Shown piece by piece: positions 45,833 through 54,571 of a stretch of DNA of 64,000 nt. Source of the stretch: Bacillus sp. B1-b2 (GTDB taxonomy: Bacteria > Bacillota > Bacilli > Bacillales > Cytobacillaceae); contig NZ_WEHU01000001.1 of NCBI RefSeq assembly GCF_009183415.1, positions 124,001-188,000 of the forward strand. Direction: 5' to 3'. The position numbers were made by a program, and so were the translations under genes. The notes beneath the pieces were generated by a model. It worked only from the letters and a program-made list of their open reading frames with translations, was not told where the DNA came from and did not search any database. The first letter of the stretch is position 1. The number at the start of each line of letters is the position of its first letter.

Positions 45833-46267
45833 ATGTCAATGGCATACGATGAATATATGAAACAAGTAGTAAAACCAATGAGAGCAGAACTTACACAAGC
45901 AGGTTTTCAAGAATTACTTTCAGATGAAGATGTAGAGCAATTTATTGAAACAAATAAAGGTACGACATTAGTGGTAGTGAATTCAGTGTGTGGTTGTGCT
46001 GCAGGTTTAGCACGTCCTGCTGCAACACAAGCAGTATTAGGTGCAGATAAGAAGCCTGATCAATTAGTAACAGTATTTGCTGGTCAAGATAAAGAAGCAA
46101 CAGCAAAAATGAGAGAGTTCTTTGGAGATATTGAGCCATCTTCACCATCTATGGCTTTAATAAAGGACAATAAAGTAGTTCATTTTATACATCGTTATGA
46201 TATTGAAGGAAATTCGATGGAAGCAATTATGGAAAACTTAGTTTCTGCTTTTGAATTATATTGTTAA
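45833..46267 (+). CDS. brxA: Bacilliredoxin BrxA (YphP)
   Basis: A 144-residue thioredoxin-fold protein of the YphP/YqiW family. The active site C53-G-C55 lies in VVVNSVCGCAAGLARPA. It removes bacillithiol from mixed disulfides, notably on MetE and other proteins oxidised under hypochlorite stress, which fits the metE gene earlier in the window. ATG 45833 is chosen because GGAGGAATT lies just upstream; an in-frame extension to 45770 has no support. Intact and full length. Confidence 0.97.
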   Translation: MSMAYDEYMKQVVKPMRAELTQAGFQELLSDEDVEQFIETNKGTTLVVVNSVCGCAAGLARPAATQAVLGADKKPDQLVTVFAGQDKEATAKMREFFGDIEPSSPSMALIKDNKVVHFIHRYDIEGNSMEAIMENLVSAFELYC

Positions 46268-46270
46268 TAT

Positions 46271-46332
46271 TAAATCTCTTAGAGAAAGAATGAGAAAACT
46301 TATTTCTGATTCTTTCTTAAGAGATTTTTTAT
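46271..46332 (+). terminator. Rho-independent terminator of brxA
   Basis: AAATCTCTTAGAGAAAGAAT pairs with ATTCTTTCTTAAGAGATTT (one small mismatch) and ends in TTTTTT. Confidence 0.8.
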
Positions 46333-46368
46333 TGGGTAGATAAAATGTAATGTAATGGGAGAAGATTT

Positions 46369-47145
46369 ATGATTGTTACAACATCAAATAGAACGAATGA
46401 TTTTATGCAAAATTTAGCAAAAGAAATTGCAAACAATTTACAAGCTACTTATATGGTACGTAATAAGAGATCCATAGAAGCTATAAAAAGTAAATTTAAA
46501 AGTGATGTATTGGTCATTGGGAAAGAAAAATTCGAGTTTTTTTCATACGAAAGTAACGCCCCTTTTTTCTTTCATCCAAATTCAGCCATGTTTCGTATAA
46601 AAAGACTGTTAAATAATGAGTCTGATCCATTTGTAGAAGCAACTAACTTAAGAAGTGGAAGTAGTTTTCTTGATTGTACATTAGGGCTTGGATCTGATAG
46701 TATTGTTGCTAGTTTTGTCGTTGGAAGTAAGGGTCAAGTTATTGGAATAGAGGCAAATCCGATTATAGCTACATTGGTTGCAACAGGTTTAAAAGAGTGG
46801 AATACGGGTGAAGAGTCCATTGACTCTGCAATGAGAAGGATCACAGTAAAAAATAATCATTCACTAGAAGAGCTCAAAAGTATGAGTGATAGAAGTTTTG
46901 ATAGTGTATATATAGATCCAATGTTTGAAGAATCCATAGATTCTGTTGGACTACAGCCTTTAAAGCAACTAGCTGTATATGATGAGTGGACGAAAGAAAT
47001 GATTTTTCATGCAAAAAGGGTTACAAAAAATAGGGTTGTATTAAAGGATCATTATAAAAGTAAAAGATTTGAGGAATTTGGTTTTAAACAATTAAAACGT
47101 AAATCAGCAAAGTTCCATTATGGAATCTGGGAGAAAGAAATTTAG
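46369..47145 (+). CDS. ypiP: YpiP/RsmJ-like SAM-dependent methyltransferase
   Basis: A 258-residue class I methyltransferase. Motif I is LDCTLGLGSDSIVASFVVGS (about 101-120), with the acidic ribose-binding residue in IGIEANP and the catalytic-side YIDPMFE (about 183-189). The DxTLGLGxDS pattern is the mark of the RsmJ (DUF548) family, which methylates guanine in 16S rRNA. The target is not proven for the Bacillus branch. GGGAGAAG lies about 8 bases before the ATG. The position next to ypjP follows B. subtilis. Confidence 0.88.
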   Translation: MIVTTSNRTNDFMQNLAKEIANNLQATYMVRNKRSIEAIKSKFKSDVLVIGKEKFEFFSYESNAPFFFHPNSAMFRIKRLLNNESDPFVEATNLRSGSSFLDCTLGLGSDSIVASFVVGSKGQVIGIEANPIIATLVATGLKEWNTGEESIDSAMRRITVKNNHSLEELKSMSDRSFDSVYIDPMFEESIDSVGLQPLKQLAVYDEWTKEMIFHAKRVTKNRVVLKDHYKSKRFEEFGFKQLKRKSAKFHYGIWEKEI

Positions 47146-47290
47146 GAAAATTTAAGCTTTATTTGATAGGATATTGCTGTTGAATAAGTCAGAAATATTA
47201 TATAATTATTATATCGGTTTCATGTTTTTTAAAAAATAGGTTATTACTTTCTAAAAAAACAACTAGAGATTCAGAAAGAGAGGTGAAATA

Positions 47291-47890
47291 ATGCCTAATT
47301 GGATTCGTAAAAGTCTCGTTGTTTTTGTATCTATTTTAACATTTGGTCTTGTATCTCCATCACCAACAACTTTTGTCAACAACAATGATAATAATGACAA
47401 AAAGCCAAGAGATGAAAGAGAAGTATCATTTTTAAACAAAGCAACAGAAGTAGATACAATATCAGAAGACACAGAAGAGCTAACTGATAGAGAAAAATTT
47501 ATTAGTAAAATGATGTTAGAAGCAGAAGAACAAAGCTATCTAAAGTTTGGATCAAAAATTAAGCCTGTAATTGAAGATGAATTTCGTTTATTTATTCTAC
47601 CGGAAATAGAAAAAGCAATTAGTGATGTAACTAGTATTTTTCCAGAGGAAGAATTAAGTTATCTTTCTATTACAGAGCAACCAAGTGCAGGAACAAGTGA
47701 AAGAATCTTTCATGTGTCAAAAGAAGGAAATGAAGATATAATTCGTTTTCATGTGAGAAGGGATCGTCCCCCTCAGGAAGGTTATTATTTTAACTTCCAT
47801 TATCATACCTATCAGGATGAGTTTCAATCACATTATGTTCTTGGAGACATATACTGGGACAAAAATACTCCTCCTAAATGGATGAGCTAA
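47291..47890 (+). CDS. ypjP: YpjP-family secreted or membrane-anchored protein
   Basis: A 199-residue protein with an N-terminal signal or anchor (NWIRKSLVVFVSILTFGLVS, residues 3-22). A Ser/Asn/Asp-rich linker follows, then a conserved globular domain (EEQSYLKFGSKIKPVIEDEF, near 80) and a strongly conserved C-terminus (DIIRFHVRRDRPPQEGYYFN, then FHYHTYQDEFQSHYVLGDIY and PPKWMS). Function is unknown. AGAGAGGTG precedes the ATG. It marks the left edge of the inserted Ter locus; in B. subtilis the next gene would be thyB. Confidence 0.9.
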   Translation: MPNWIRKSLVVFVSILTFGLVSPSPTTFVNNNDNNDKKPRDEREVSFLNKATEVDTISEDTEELTDREKFISKMMLEAEEQSYLKFGSKIKPVIEDEFRLFILPEIEKAISDVTSIFPEEELSYLSITEQPSAGTSERIFHVSKEGNEDIIRFHVRRDRPPQEGYYFNFHYHTYQDEFQSHYVLGDIYWDKNTPPKWMS

Positions 47891-47905
47891 TTTTTTAAGT
47901 TTAGT

Positions 47906-47932
47906 TGAAACTTTTTTTGATGCTAGGACGTA
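47906..47932 (+). promoter_or_regulatory. ECF-sigma (SigW/SigM-type) promoter of terD-terC
   Basis: TGAAAC (47906-47911), 17 bp containing a T-run, then CGTA (47929-47932). This matches the -35/-10 words of the cell-envelope-stress sigma factors; SigW prefers 16 bp. The start would be about 30 bases before the terD ATG. Confidence 0.65.
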
Positions 47933-47969
47933 AATAAAAAATACTAGATATTATGGAGGTAGAATTATT

Positions 47970-48551
47970 ATGGCTATTAGTTTATCAAAAGGACAAAAGG
48001 TTGATTTAACAAAGAGTAATCCTGGATTATCAAAAGTGGTTGTGGGTCTAGGATGGGATGTTAATAAATACGATGGCGGAAAAGATTTTGACTTAGATTC
48101 ATCTGTTTTTCTTCTTGGAGAAAATGGTAAAGTGAACTCAGACGCTGATTTTGTATTTTATAATAATGCAACAGGTGGTAACGGTGCTGTAGTTCATAAT
48201 GGAGATAATAGAACTGGTGCTGGTGATGGAGATGATGAGCAAGTTGTCATCGACTTAAAGTCTGTTCCTTCTAATATTAACCGAGTTACTTTTACCATTA
48301 CTATTCATGATGGTGATGCTCGAAATCAAAATTTTGGACAAGTATCTAACTCATATGCTCGTATTTTAAATGAAGAAACAAATGAAGAACTAATTCGCTA
48401 TGACTTAGGAGAAGATTTCTCAATTGAAACAGCTTTAGTTGTAGGAGAATTATATCGTCATAATAATGAATGGAAATTCAGTGCAATTGGTAGCGGCTAC
48501 CAAGGTGGATTAGCTGCATTAGCGAAAGATTTTGGTCTTGACGTTGGGTAA
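47970..48551 (+). CDS. TerD-family calcium-binding stress protein (1 of 3)
   Basis: A 193-residue TerD/CABP-type protein. The hallmark calcium-site segments are [16 protein letters not shown] (about 35-50), DFVFYNN, and [19 protein letters not shown] (about 74-92); the distal [19 protein letters not shown] motif is intact. TerD proteins bind calcium and are thought to organise Ter complexes at the membrane with TerC. GGAGGTAG lies about 9 bases before the ATG. It is probably co-transcribed with terC 41 bases downstream from the ECF-type promoter. It resembles B. subtilis YceD/YceE and the third copy at 58187. Confidence 0.95.
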   Translation: MAISLSKGQKVDLTKSNPGLSKVVVGLGWDVNKYDGGKDFDLDSSVFLLGENGKVNSDADFVFYNNATGGNGAVVHNGDNRTGAGDGDDEQVVIDLKSVPSNINRVTFTITIHDGDARNQNFGQVSNSYARILNEETNEELIRYDLGEDFSIETALVVGELYRHNNEWKFSAIGSGYQGGLAALAKDFGLDVG

Positions 48552-48592
48552 TGCTTGAGTTGTCCGTTTCACATTAGGGGGAAGCTTTGCAA

Positions 48593-49372
48593 ATGGAAAT
48601 ATTAGAGAGTATCTTTCATACATATGCTACTTTTTTTGATTGGCAGATGTGGGGAGAAGTATTAACAGATCCTGTTAGCTGGGGTTATATTGGAACTTTA
48701 GTCATTCTAGAAGGATTATTATCAGCAGATAACGCCTTAGTACTTGCAGTGATGGTAAAGCATTTGCCACCTGAACTTAGAAAAAAAGCTTTATTTTATG
48801 GATTATTAGGTGCATATGTTTTTCGTTTTATCGCTATTGGAATCGGAGTATATTTAATAGAGTTTGCATGGGTAAAAGTGTTAGGAGCAGCTTACTTAGC
48901 TTATCTGGCTATTAAGTATTTTATGGATAAAAGAAAAGCAGCTAATCAAGAAGAAGGGGAAGAAGAGCATAAGGGTATCAATAAAAATGGAATTTTAATT
49001 CGTACATTCGGTTTATTTTGGGGTACAGTTATTTCCGTTGAATTGATGGATGTTGCTTTTTCCGTAGATAGTGTTTTAGCAGCTTTTGGTGTAAGTAACC
49101 AAGTATGGGTATTATTGTTAGGTGGAATTCTTGGAGTGCTTATGATGCGTGGTGTGGCTGGAGTTTTCCTAAAGCTTATTGATAAGATACCAGAGCTTGA
49201 AGCTACTGCTTATATCCTTATTTTGATTATCTCCATAAAAATGCTACTTAGCGTTTTCGATATTCATATTGAGCATATTTATTTCTTTGGATTATTAGTG
49301 ATTGCTTTTGCTGCAACATTTGTTATTCATTTTAGAAATAAAAAGAAAGCGGAGCAGCAAGGACAAGCATAA
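48593..49372 (+). CDS. yceF: TerC-family membrane protein (YceF-like)
   Basis: A 259-residue integral membrane protein with seven to eight helices. The TerC signature acids are present: ILEGLLSADNALVLAVMV (about 38-55) and VELMDVAFSVDSVLAAFGVS (about 144-163). TerC proteins form the membrane centre of Ter complexes, and Bacillus members help export manganese to secreted metalloenzymes. ATG 48593 is chosen because AGGGGGAA is 9 bases upstream; the in-frame TTG at 48587 is too close. It ends before a strong terminator, so terD-terC is one unit. Confidence 0.95.
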   Translation: MEILESIFHTYATFFDWQMWGEVLTDPVSWGYIGTLVILEGLLSADNALVLAVMVKHLPPELRKKALFYGLLGAYVFRFIAIGIGVYLIEFAWVKVLGAAYLAYLAIKYFMDKRKAANQEEGEEEHKGINKNGILIRTFGLFWGTVISVELMDVAFSVDSVLAAFGVSNQVWVLLLGGILGVLMMRGVAGVFLKLIDKIPELEATAYILILIISIKMLLSVFDIHIEHIYFFGLLVIAFAATFVIHFRNKKKAEQQGQA

Positions 49373-49390
49373 GTAAGTAATAGTAGATGT

Positions 49391-49449
49391 AGATATCTCA
49401 AGAAATTAATAAGCGAAACGGAGCTTTATTCTTGAGATATCTTTTTTTT
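49391..49449 (+). terminator. Rho-independent terminator after terC
   Basis: AGATATCTCAAGAA (49391-49404) pairs with TTCTTGAGATATCT (49429-49442), then seven T's. It separates terD-terC from the biosynthetic operon. Confidence 0.9.
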
Positions 49450-49554
49450 ACCCCTTACCCCTTTCTTAGTAGTACTACATTACTAACCCTCTGAATATAC
49501 TTCTTTTCAAAAGTTATTTAGTTCTCCATAAAATAAGATGTAAGGAAATTTTAT

Positions 49555-49588
49555 TCCATTAATATAGACAGTATCATTATAATTGTCT
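49555..49588 (+). promoter_or_regulatory. Candidate SigA promoter of the Ter biosynthetic operon with inverted repeat
   Basis: TATAAT (49578-49583) with a weak TTCCAT 17 bp upstream. AGACA (49566-49570) and TGTCT (49584-49588) flank the -10 as an inverted repeat. No ECF-type words (TGAAAC, CGT) are present, so this unit may be regulated differently from the two flanking units. Confidence 0.45.
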
Positions 49589-49621
49589 GAATAGTTTTTT
49601 TAAAGGATTGGAGCATAGGAA

Positions 49622-50821
49622 ATGAGATTATTTTCTGATTTGAGTACACAACAAATACATCGTCTTTTTTATAAACCTCCTGAAGAAGTACTAACTACTT
49701 CTGATAAAGAGATATTATCCTACGCACTTGCTTCTACCCTTTATATGCCAGCAACAAGACCAAATATTAGTCATGATTTATTAACAAAGAAACACCAAGC
49801 GTTAACATCAATGGTTATTTGTTTAGAAGATTCTATTGGTGACCATGAAGTAGAAATAGCTGAAGAAAAGTTATTGGAAGAACTCACCGTTATTTATAAA
49901 GAACTAGAAATAGGAAGCGTAAAAAAAAGGGAAATGCCTCTGATTTTTATTAGAATACGATCATTAGATCAATTTCAAAGAATCATGCAGCTGTTAGGTA
50001 ATAAGAAAAATCTATTATCAGGTATTGTTATACCAAAATTTGATGCCATGAATGGTACATTGATTTTGCAAGAACTGGAGAAATATAACCTACAAGGTAA
50101 CCTACTATATGCAATGCCTATTTTAGAGACAAAAAAAATTATCGAAAAAGAAACAAGGATGGAAGAATTACTTTCTATTAAGAAAATACTTGATCAGTAT
50201 AAGCACCTTATATTAAATGTGAGGATAGGAGCAACTGATTTTTGTGGGCTTTATGGTATTAGGAGAAATACGGATACGACGGTTTATGATATTGCTATTA
50301 TACGAGATTGTATATCTGATATTGTTAACTTATTTACACGAGCAGAAAGTGCTTATGTTGTATCAGGGCCAGTATGGGAATATTTTTCATCAAAAGAAAG
50401 AATTCTTATTCCTCATTTAAGAGAAACACCATTTCGTAAAAGATATGGTAAGGCTGGTATGAATATGAGAACACAATTAATGGATAAATATATGGATGGT
50501 TTAATACGGGAAGTAGTGATGGATATAACAAATGGCCTTACAGGAAAAACCATTATCCATCCAAGTCATATAAAACCCGTTCAGGCTCTTAATGTGGTGA
50601 GCTATGAAGAATATTTAGATGCATGCACAATTATGGAAAGTAATGACGGTAATATTGGTGTGATGAAAAGTACCTTTTCCAATAAAATGAATGAAATGAA
50701 GCCACATTATTATTGGGCACAAAAAATCCTACTAAAATCTAAGGTTTATGGGGTGTTTCATGAAGAATATACATACATTGACTTGCTCAAACAAGAAAAT
50801 TACATTACCAATCCTTCCTAG
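49622..50821 (+). CDS. HpcH/HpaI-like C-C bond lyase of the Ter module
   Basis: A 399-residue TIM-barrel protein of the citrate-lyase-beta/HpcH superfamily, in the subfamily found in Ter operons (Pfam C-C_Bond_Lyase). Visible parts are LYMPATRPNISHDLL near 39, the acidic VICLEDSIGDHEVEIAE (about 62-78), FIRIRSLDQF near 116, LNVRIGATDFCGLYGIRR (about 199-216), and the late ITNGLTGKTIIHPSHIKPVQ (about 302-321) with the substrate loop. It should make or break a C-C bond on a carboxylated precursor. It is the first gene of a four-gene overlapping operon with two PRTase-type proteins and a phosphatase, inferred to assemble a nucleoside-like molecule. Confidence 0.85.
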   Translation: MRLFSDLSTQQIHRLFYKPPEEVLTTSDKEILSYALASTLYMPATRPNISHDLLTKKHQALTSMVICLEDSIGDHEVEIAEEKLLEELTVIYKELEIGSVKKREMPLIFIRIRSLDQFQRIMQLLGNKKNLLSGIVIPKFDAMNGTLILQELEKYNLQGNLLYAMPILETKKIIEKETRMEELLSIKKILDQYKHLILNVRIGATDFCGLYGIRRNTDTTVYDIAIIRDCISDIVNLFTRAESAYVVSGPVWEYFSSKERILIPHLRETPFRKRYGKAGMNMRTQLMDKYMDGLIREVVMDITNGLTGKTIIHPSHIKPVQALNVVSYEEYLDACTIMESNDGNIGVMKSTFSNKMNEMKPHYYWAQKILLKSKVYGVFHEEYTYIDLLKQENYITNPS

Positions 50822-52136
50822 CTTAGAAATGACAGTGGAGATAGAGGATAATCCATTTTCACTACAACTGAAGGATTTTTTTCAAATGGCAGCGAGAATC
50901 AATAAGAAACGCTCTTTCTTATTTGTGAGCAAATTATTAGGAAAGCATATCCCTATAAAACCTAGATATGGGTTATTAAGTGGCTTTATGCTCGCTAGTC
51001 GGTATGAGGAAATGGTCCTTCATACAAATTCAGAAGCTAAAAACAGCCTATTACAAGCATATTATGACTCTAGTGCTTCATTTAATGATGAACCATTTAT
51101 ATCTATGGATAAGGCAAATCCTATTATCATTGGATTTGCAGAAACAGCCACTGCATTAGGACACAGTTTCTCTCAAGCCTTTTATAAGGGCACCTTTTTA
51201 CATACAACAAGAGAAGTAGTTAATGAGATTTCTCCGCTTATTTCGTTTGAAGAAGAACACTCACATGCTACTTCTCATCGTTGTTATATTAAAGAAGAGG
51301 TTTTAAATAATAACAGAGAAATTATCCTAGTAGATGATGAATTAACAACTGGTAAAACGGCTATTAATATTATCCGAGATATTCAAAGTAAATACCCTAG
51401 GTCAAAGTATACAATTGTTACAATATTAGATTGGCGCTCAGAGGCCTCGATAAAAGAAATGAGTGTATTAGAAAAGGAATTACAGATTAACATACAAACA
51501 GTATACCTTTTAAAAGGGAAATTTACTGTTTCATCCAATAATATAAATCTAGTGAATGAAAAGGAAGAAGTATTTCTACCTGCAAAAGGAGGTAATGAGG
51601 AATACTTATTTTTACAGAATTATGTTAATATTCCTAGCCTCCCCCTTACTTCAACTACTCAAAATAGCTTAGAAAATAAGGAGTACTATTTAAAAGATAC
51701 AGGAAGATTTGGAATTGAGTTTGATCATTCATCTTCTGAATGGATGGAGAGTGCAGCTAACTTATTAAAAGAGAAACGGATAGGTAAAACCTTATGTATT
51801 GGCACTGGTGAGTTTATGTATATACCAATGAGATTAGCTCATTTTATGGGAGAAGATGTATGGTATCAGTCTACAACTCGCAGTCCTATTTTTCCTTTTA
51901 ATAAAGAACATTATGGTGCAAAAACATCTATAAGCTTTTTAAATCCCGAAGACAACAGTATTATCCATTATTTGTATAATTTGAAAGAAAATCAATATGA
52001 TGATATCTTTCTTTTCCTAGAAAGAAAAGTAGAAAAGAAAAACTTAGATGAACTTATCAGTAAGTTAATGGTTTATGTTAAGAAGGTTAATATTGTTTTT
52101 TGTAGTGGGAGGGAAAATATAGATGAATGTGAATAG
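50760..52136 (+). CDS. PRTase-TRSP fusion protein of the Ter module
   Basis: A 458-residue two-domain protein. The N-terminal half is a phosphoribosyltransferase-like fold (PRTase_2): ATALGHSFSQAFYK near 120, and the PRPP loop IILVDDELTTGKTAINI with D192/D193. The C-terminal domain (about 325-455) has TLCIGTGEFMYIPMRLAHFM, then TTRSPIFPFN, the TRSP motif that names this domain. ATG 50760 overlaps the lyase gene by 62 bases; GGGGTG is just upstream. ATG 50829 after the lyase stop lacks a ribosome site. It probably transfers ribose phosphate or its product in the pathway. Confidence 0.83.
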   Translation: MKNIHTLTCSNKKITLPILPSLEMTVEIEDNPFSLQLKDFFQMAARINKKRSFLFVSKLLGKHIPIKPRYGLLSGFMLASRYEEMVLHTNSEAKNSLLQAYYDSSASFNDEPFISMDKANPIIIGFAETATALGHSFSQAFYKGTFLHTTREVVNEISPLISFEEEHSHATSHRCYIKEEVLNNNREIILVDDELTTGKTAINIIRDIQSKYPRSKYTIVTILDWRSEASIKEMSVLEKELQINIQTVYLLKGKFTVSSNNINLVNEKEEVFLPAKGGNEEYLFLQNYVNIPSLPLTSTTQNSLENKEYYLKDTGRFGIEFDHSSSEWMESAANLLKEKRIGKTLCIGTGEFMYIPMRLAHFMGEDVWYQSTTRSPIFPFNKEHYGAKTSISFLNPEDNSIIHYLYNLKENQYDDIFLFLERKVEKKNLDELISKLMVYVKKVNIVFCSGRENIDECE

Positions 52137-53226
52137 CTTTGAAAAATTTGGTTCTTATGGTCAAGAGGATGTGATTTTTCTTTTAAAAGATTTAAGTAAA
52201 GTTTCTTTAGAGGGCAGTGCAGAAGATAGAGAAAAGGACATACAAAGTGGGCAGCATTACAGTGAGACACTTCCTTTAGAATATAATCCTCCTGAAAATT
52301 ATTTACAATTATTTTGGGAAACCCTTCATGAATATAAGGAGAAAGTTGCATTCTGCGTAGCCGTTGTAGCGGAACAAATTTACCGTAATAAAGGAGATAA
52401 AACTGTATTAGTCTCATTAGCTAGAGCGGGCACTCCTATTGCTATATTAGTGAAACGATATATAGAGAAAAAGTATAATGTTTCTCTCCCTCATTATAGT
52501 ATTTCTATTATAAGAGATAGAGGAATAGATGAAAATGCTATCGTACATATATTACAAAAACATAGGGGATACTGTCTTCAATTTATGGATGGTTGGACTG
52601 GTAAAGGAGCAATATCTCGTGAGCTTTCTAAAGCTTGTACAATTTTTTCTCAAAAATATGGTGTGGTATTAGATGATACACTAGCAGTACTTGCAGACCC
52701 AGGGTATTGTACGAATCTATATGGAACAAGGGAAGACTTTCTAATACCAAGCGCATGTTTAAATTCGACCGTATCAGGTCTTATAAGTAGAACAGTGTTG
52801 AATCATTTATACATATCTCCACTTGATTTTCATGGAGCAAAATTTTATAGAGAGCTTCTACCTTTTGATGTATCTAACCAATACATAGATATAATAGCAT
52901 CACAATTTCCTAACTTAATAGAACAAGAGATAGAAGAAGTGAGAGTCAAGAATCAATATAATCAAATGGCAGACTTCCGAGGAATGGAAGAAGTGTTAAG
53001 AATTCAAGCAGAATTTAATATTGATTCTACTAATTATGTGAAGCCAGGGGTTGGAGAAACTACTAGAGTGCTACTTAGAAGAGTACCTTGGAAAATATTA
53101 ATGAAAGATACTGAAAGTCCTTATGTTCATCATATTAAGATGCTTGCAGAAGAAAGAGGAGTAGAGGTTATTTCCTATCCTAACATGAGTTATACTTGCT
53201 GCGGATTGATAAAAAAGGTTGTGTAA
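52123..53226 (+). CDS. StiP-type PRTase-like protein of the Ter module
   Basis: A 367-residue protein of the family named StiP or PRTase-like (PF11202), often annotated as a cysteine protease. Features: FGSYGQEDVIFLLKDL near residue 6; LVSLARAGTPIAILVKRY near 97; DRGIDENAIVHILQ near 132; FMDGWTGKGAISREL near 153; and C-terminal VGETTRVLLRRVPWKIL near 307. The DGWTGKG loop is a phosphate-binding loop of the PRTase type, so transferase activity seems likelier than proteolysis. It overlaps the upstream gene by 14 bases, with GGGAGGG before the ATG. Confidence 0.83.
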   Translation: MNVNSFEKFGSYGQEDVIFLLKDLSKVSLEGSAEDREKDIQSGQHYSETLPLEYNPPENYLQLFWETLHEYKEKVAFCVAVVAEQIYRNKGDKTVLVSLARAGTPIAILVKRYIEKKYNVSLPHYSISIIRDRGIDENAIVHILQKHRGYCLQFMDGWTGKGAISRELSKACTIFSQKYGVVLDDTLAVLADPGYCTNLYGTREDFLIPSACLNSTVSGLISRTVLNHLYISPLDFHGAKFYRELLPFDVSNQYIDIIASQFPNLIEQEIEEVRVKNQYNQMADFRGMEEVLRIQAEFNIDSTNYVKPGVGETTRVLLRRVPWKILMKDTESPYVHHIKMLAEERGVEVISYPNMSYTCCGLIKKVV

Positions 53227-53230
53227 AACG

Positions 53231-54025
53231 ATGAAAATGTTTGCAAGTGATTTAGATAGAACGTTGATTTATTCCAAAAGAGCACTTGAAGAATTACAAA
53301 CACCTTTAGATAAAAACATGATTCCTGTTGAAGAAAAAAATGGAGAGTACTCTTCCTTTATGACAAAAAATAGCTTTTCTTTATTAAAGGAATTGGCTAC
53401 TAATCATCTTCTTGTACCTGTTACAACGAGAACCTATGAACAGTATAAAAGAGTATTTATCTTTGAATCGAAAATTCCAGTAACATATGCTGTTACAAAT
53501 AATGGAGCAAAAATTCATTATAAGGGAAAGCTTTTAAAGGAATGGGAAGAAAGTGTACAGGTTAAGTTAAAGCAGCATTGTATGGAGAAAGAGAAGGTTA
53601 TTGATCAAATTCTGGATTACAAACTTAATGGAACATTAAAAATAGCAGATAACCATTTTTTTTATTACCTTTTAGATTCTAATTTAGCAGTAGGTATGAA
53701 AGAAACGCTTGTTAATCTAACTAAACAATTTGGCTGGAAGGTATCTTTACAAGGAAGAAAGCTCTATTTTATGCCTAATCCTGTATGCAAAGGAGAAGCA
53801 ATTAAGTATATTGCAAAAAGAGAACGAGTTACTACTTTGGCTGGGGCAGGAGATTCTGTATTAGATTTTCCATTCTTAAATGTTAGTGATTATCCAATCA
53901 TACCGCGCCATGGAGAACTGGTGCTTGAAAATGTATTAGAAGGAAAGCATTTGTTGACTGATGCAATAGGTGCATATGCTGGTGAAGAAATTGTTAATAA
54001 GATTCACCAGCACTTTCTAGATTAG
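53231..54025 (+). CDS. HAD-family phosphatase of the Ter module
   Basis: A 264-residue Cof/SPP-like HAD hydrolase. Catalytic D7 and D9 are in MFASDLDRTLIY; motif II Thr is in VPVTTRTYEQY near 70; motif IV GAGDSVLDFPFL is near 209. A cap domain lies between. It probably dephosphorylates the final or a late intermediate of the Ter pathway. ATG 53231 lies 4 bases after the StiP stop; a TTG at 53219 would overlap it. Its own stop overlaps the convergent small membrane gene by 4 bases. Confidence 0.85.
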   Translation: MKMFASDLDRTLIYSKRALEELQTPLDKNMIPVEEKNGEYSSFMTKNSFSLLKELATNHLLVPVTTRTYEQYKRVFIFESKIPVTYAVTNNGAKIHYKGKLLKEWEESVQVKLKQHCMEKEKVIDQILDYKLNGTLKIADNHFFYYLLDSNLAVGMKETLVNLTKQFGWKVSLQGRKLYFMPNPVCKGEAIKYIAKRERVTTLAGAGDSVLDFPFLNVSDYPIIPRHGELVLENVLEGKHLLTDAIGAYAGEEIVNKIHQHFLD

Positions 54026-54279
54026 AAGTCTTCTTCAGGAGGATCCTTTAACCATCGTAAAAGCAAAGAGTAAAGAATAGAGAACAAGATATAACAGCTT
54101 ATAAAGGTTACGCATCCAAATATAACTGAATGAAGATTAACAGCAATAAAAAGACTAATAATTAACGAAGCAAAAATTAAGTCTATAAATACATACGTGT
54201 TCGAGGATAATGCATTTTGTACTTGCTCTAACTCTGTCTCAATTTCATGATAGGAATATTTCTTATAAAGAAATCTCAT
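54022..54279 (-). CDS. Small two-helix membrane protein
   Basis: An 85-residue protein from ATG 54279 (AGGTG about 6 bases upstream); GTG 54288 is an alternative start. A basic, polar N-terminus (FLYKKYSYHEIETELEQVQN) precedes two membrane helices (TYVFIDLIFASLIISLFIAV and SVIFGCVTFISCYILFSILY) and an acidic end (DPPEEDF). No family is recognised. It is convergent with the HAD gene, overlapping by 4 bases, and is the only minus-strand gene in the Ter block. A Ter-related role is not established. Confidence 0.65.
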   Translation of the reverse strand: MRFLYKKYSYHEIETELEQVQNALSSNTYVFIDLIFASLIISLFIAVNLHSVIFGCVTFISCYILFSILYSLLLRWLKDPPEEDF

Positions 54280-54369
54280 AATTAGCACCTACTCGCCTAA
54301 GGTACTGTATTATATGCAAGGCACTTTAGATTGGTGATGAGAAATGCATCGAAAAACAGGAGACTAAAC

Positions 54370-54537
54370 TATTTTCAGTAGCTTCATCTGCGAGATAGCT
54401 GACACCCTGTAGCTTATTAGCAGACCGAGTCTAAGAGCGAACCCTTGTTCATGGAAATCAGTCCCTATTTAGTGAAATGATAAAAGACTTCCTTAAATTA
54501 ACTCCTGAATATCTATTTAGGGCTATGTCTACAGTCT
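54370..54537 (+). repeat. Dispersed intergenic repeat, divergent copy 3
   Basis: About 165 bases that match the long form of the repeat at 15710-15961 loosely: TCTGCGAGATAGCTGACACC against TCTGCGAGACAGCTGAGACC, then TAGCAGACCGAG, GCGAACCCTTGTTCATGGAA, and a tail TCTACAGTCTGA against TCTCGACAGCCTGA. The first GACTCCTGTGGG arm is lost, so the hairpin cannot form fully. It appears to be an older, decayed copy. Confidence 0.55.
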
Positions 54538-54539
54538 GA

Positions 54540-54568
54540 AGCATGTGAAAACTCCATGCTTTTTTTCT
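54540..54568 (+). terminator. Rho-independent terminator upstream of yceG
   Basis: AGCATG and CATGCT pair around a 9-base loop and are followed by TTTTTTT. It lies 4 bases before the SigW-type promoter and would insulate it. Confidence 0.75.
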
Positions 54569-54571
54569 AAA

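Noticed and set aside
46369-47145. Possibility that ypiP belongs to the Ter locus
   Set aside because: It is followed by ypjP, which keeps its B. subtilis neighbour relationship, and lies before the ECF-type promoter that begins the Ter block.
52123-53226. Annotation of the StiP-type protein as a cysteine protease
   Set aside because: No convincing Cys-His pair in a protease context is visible, while the DGWTGKG loop and gene context fit a phosphoribosyltransferase-like enzyme.
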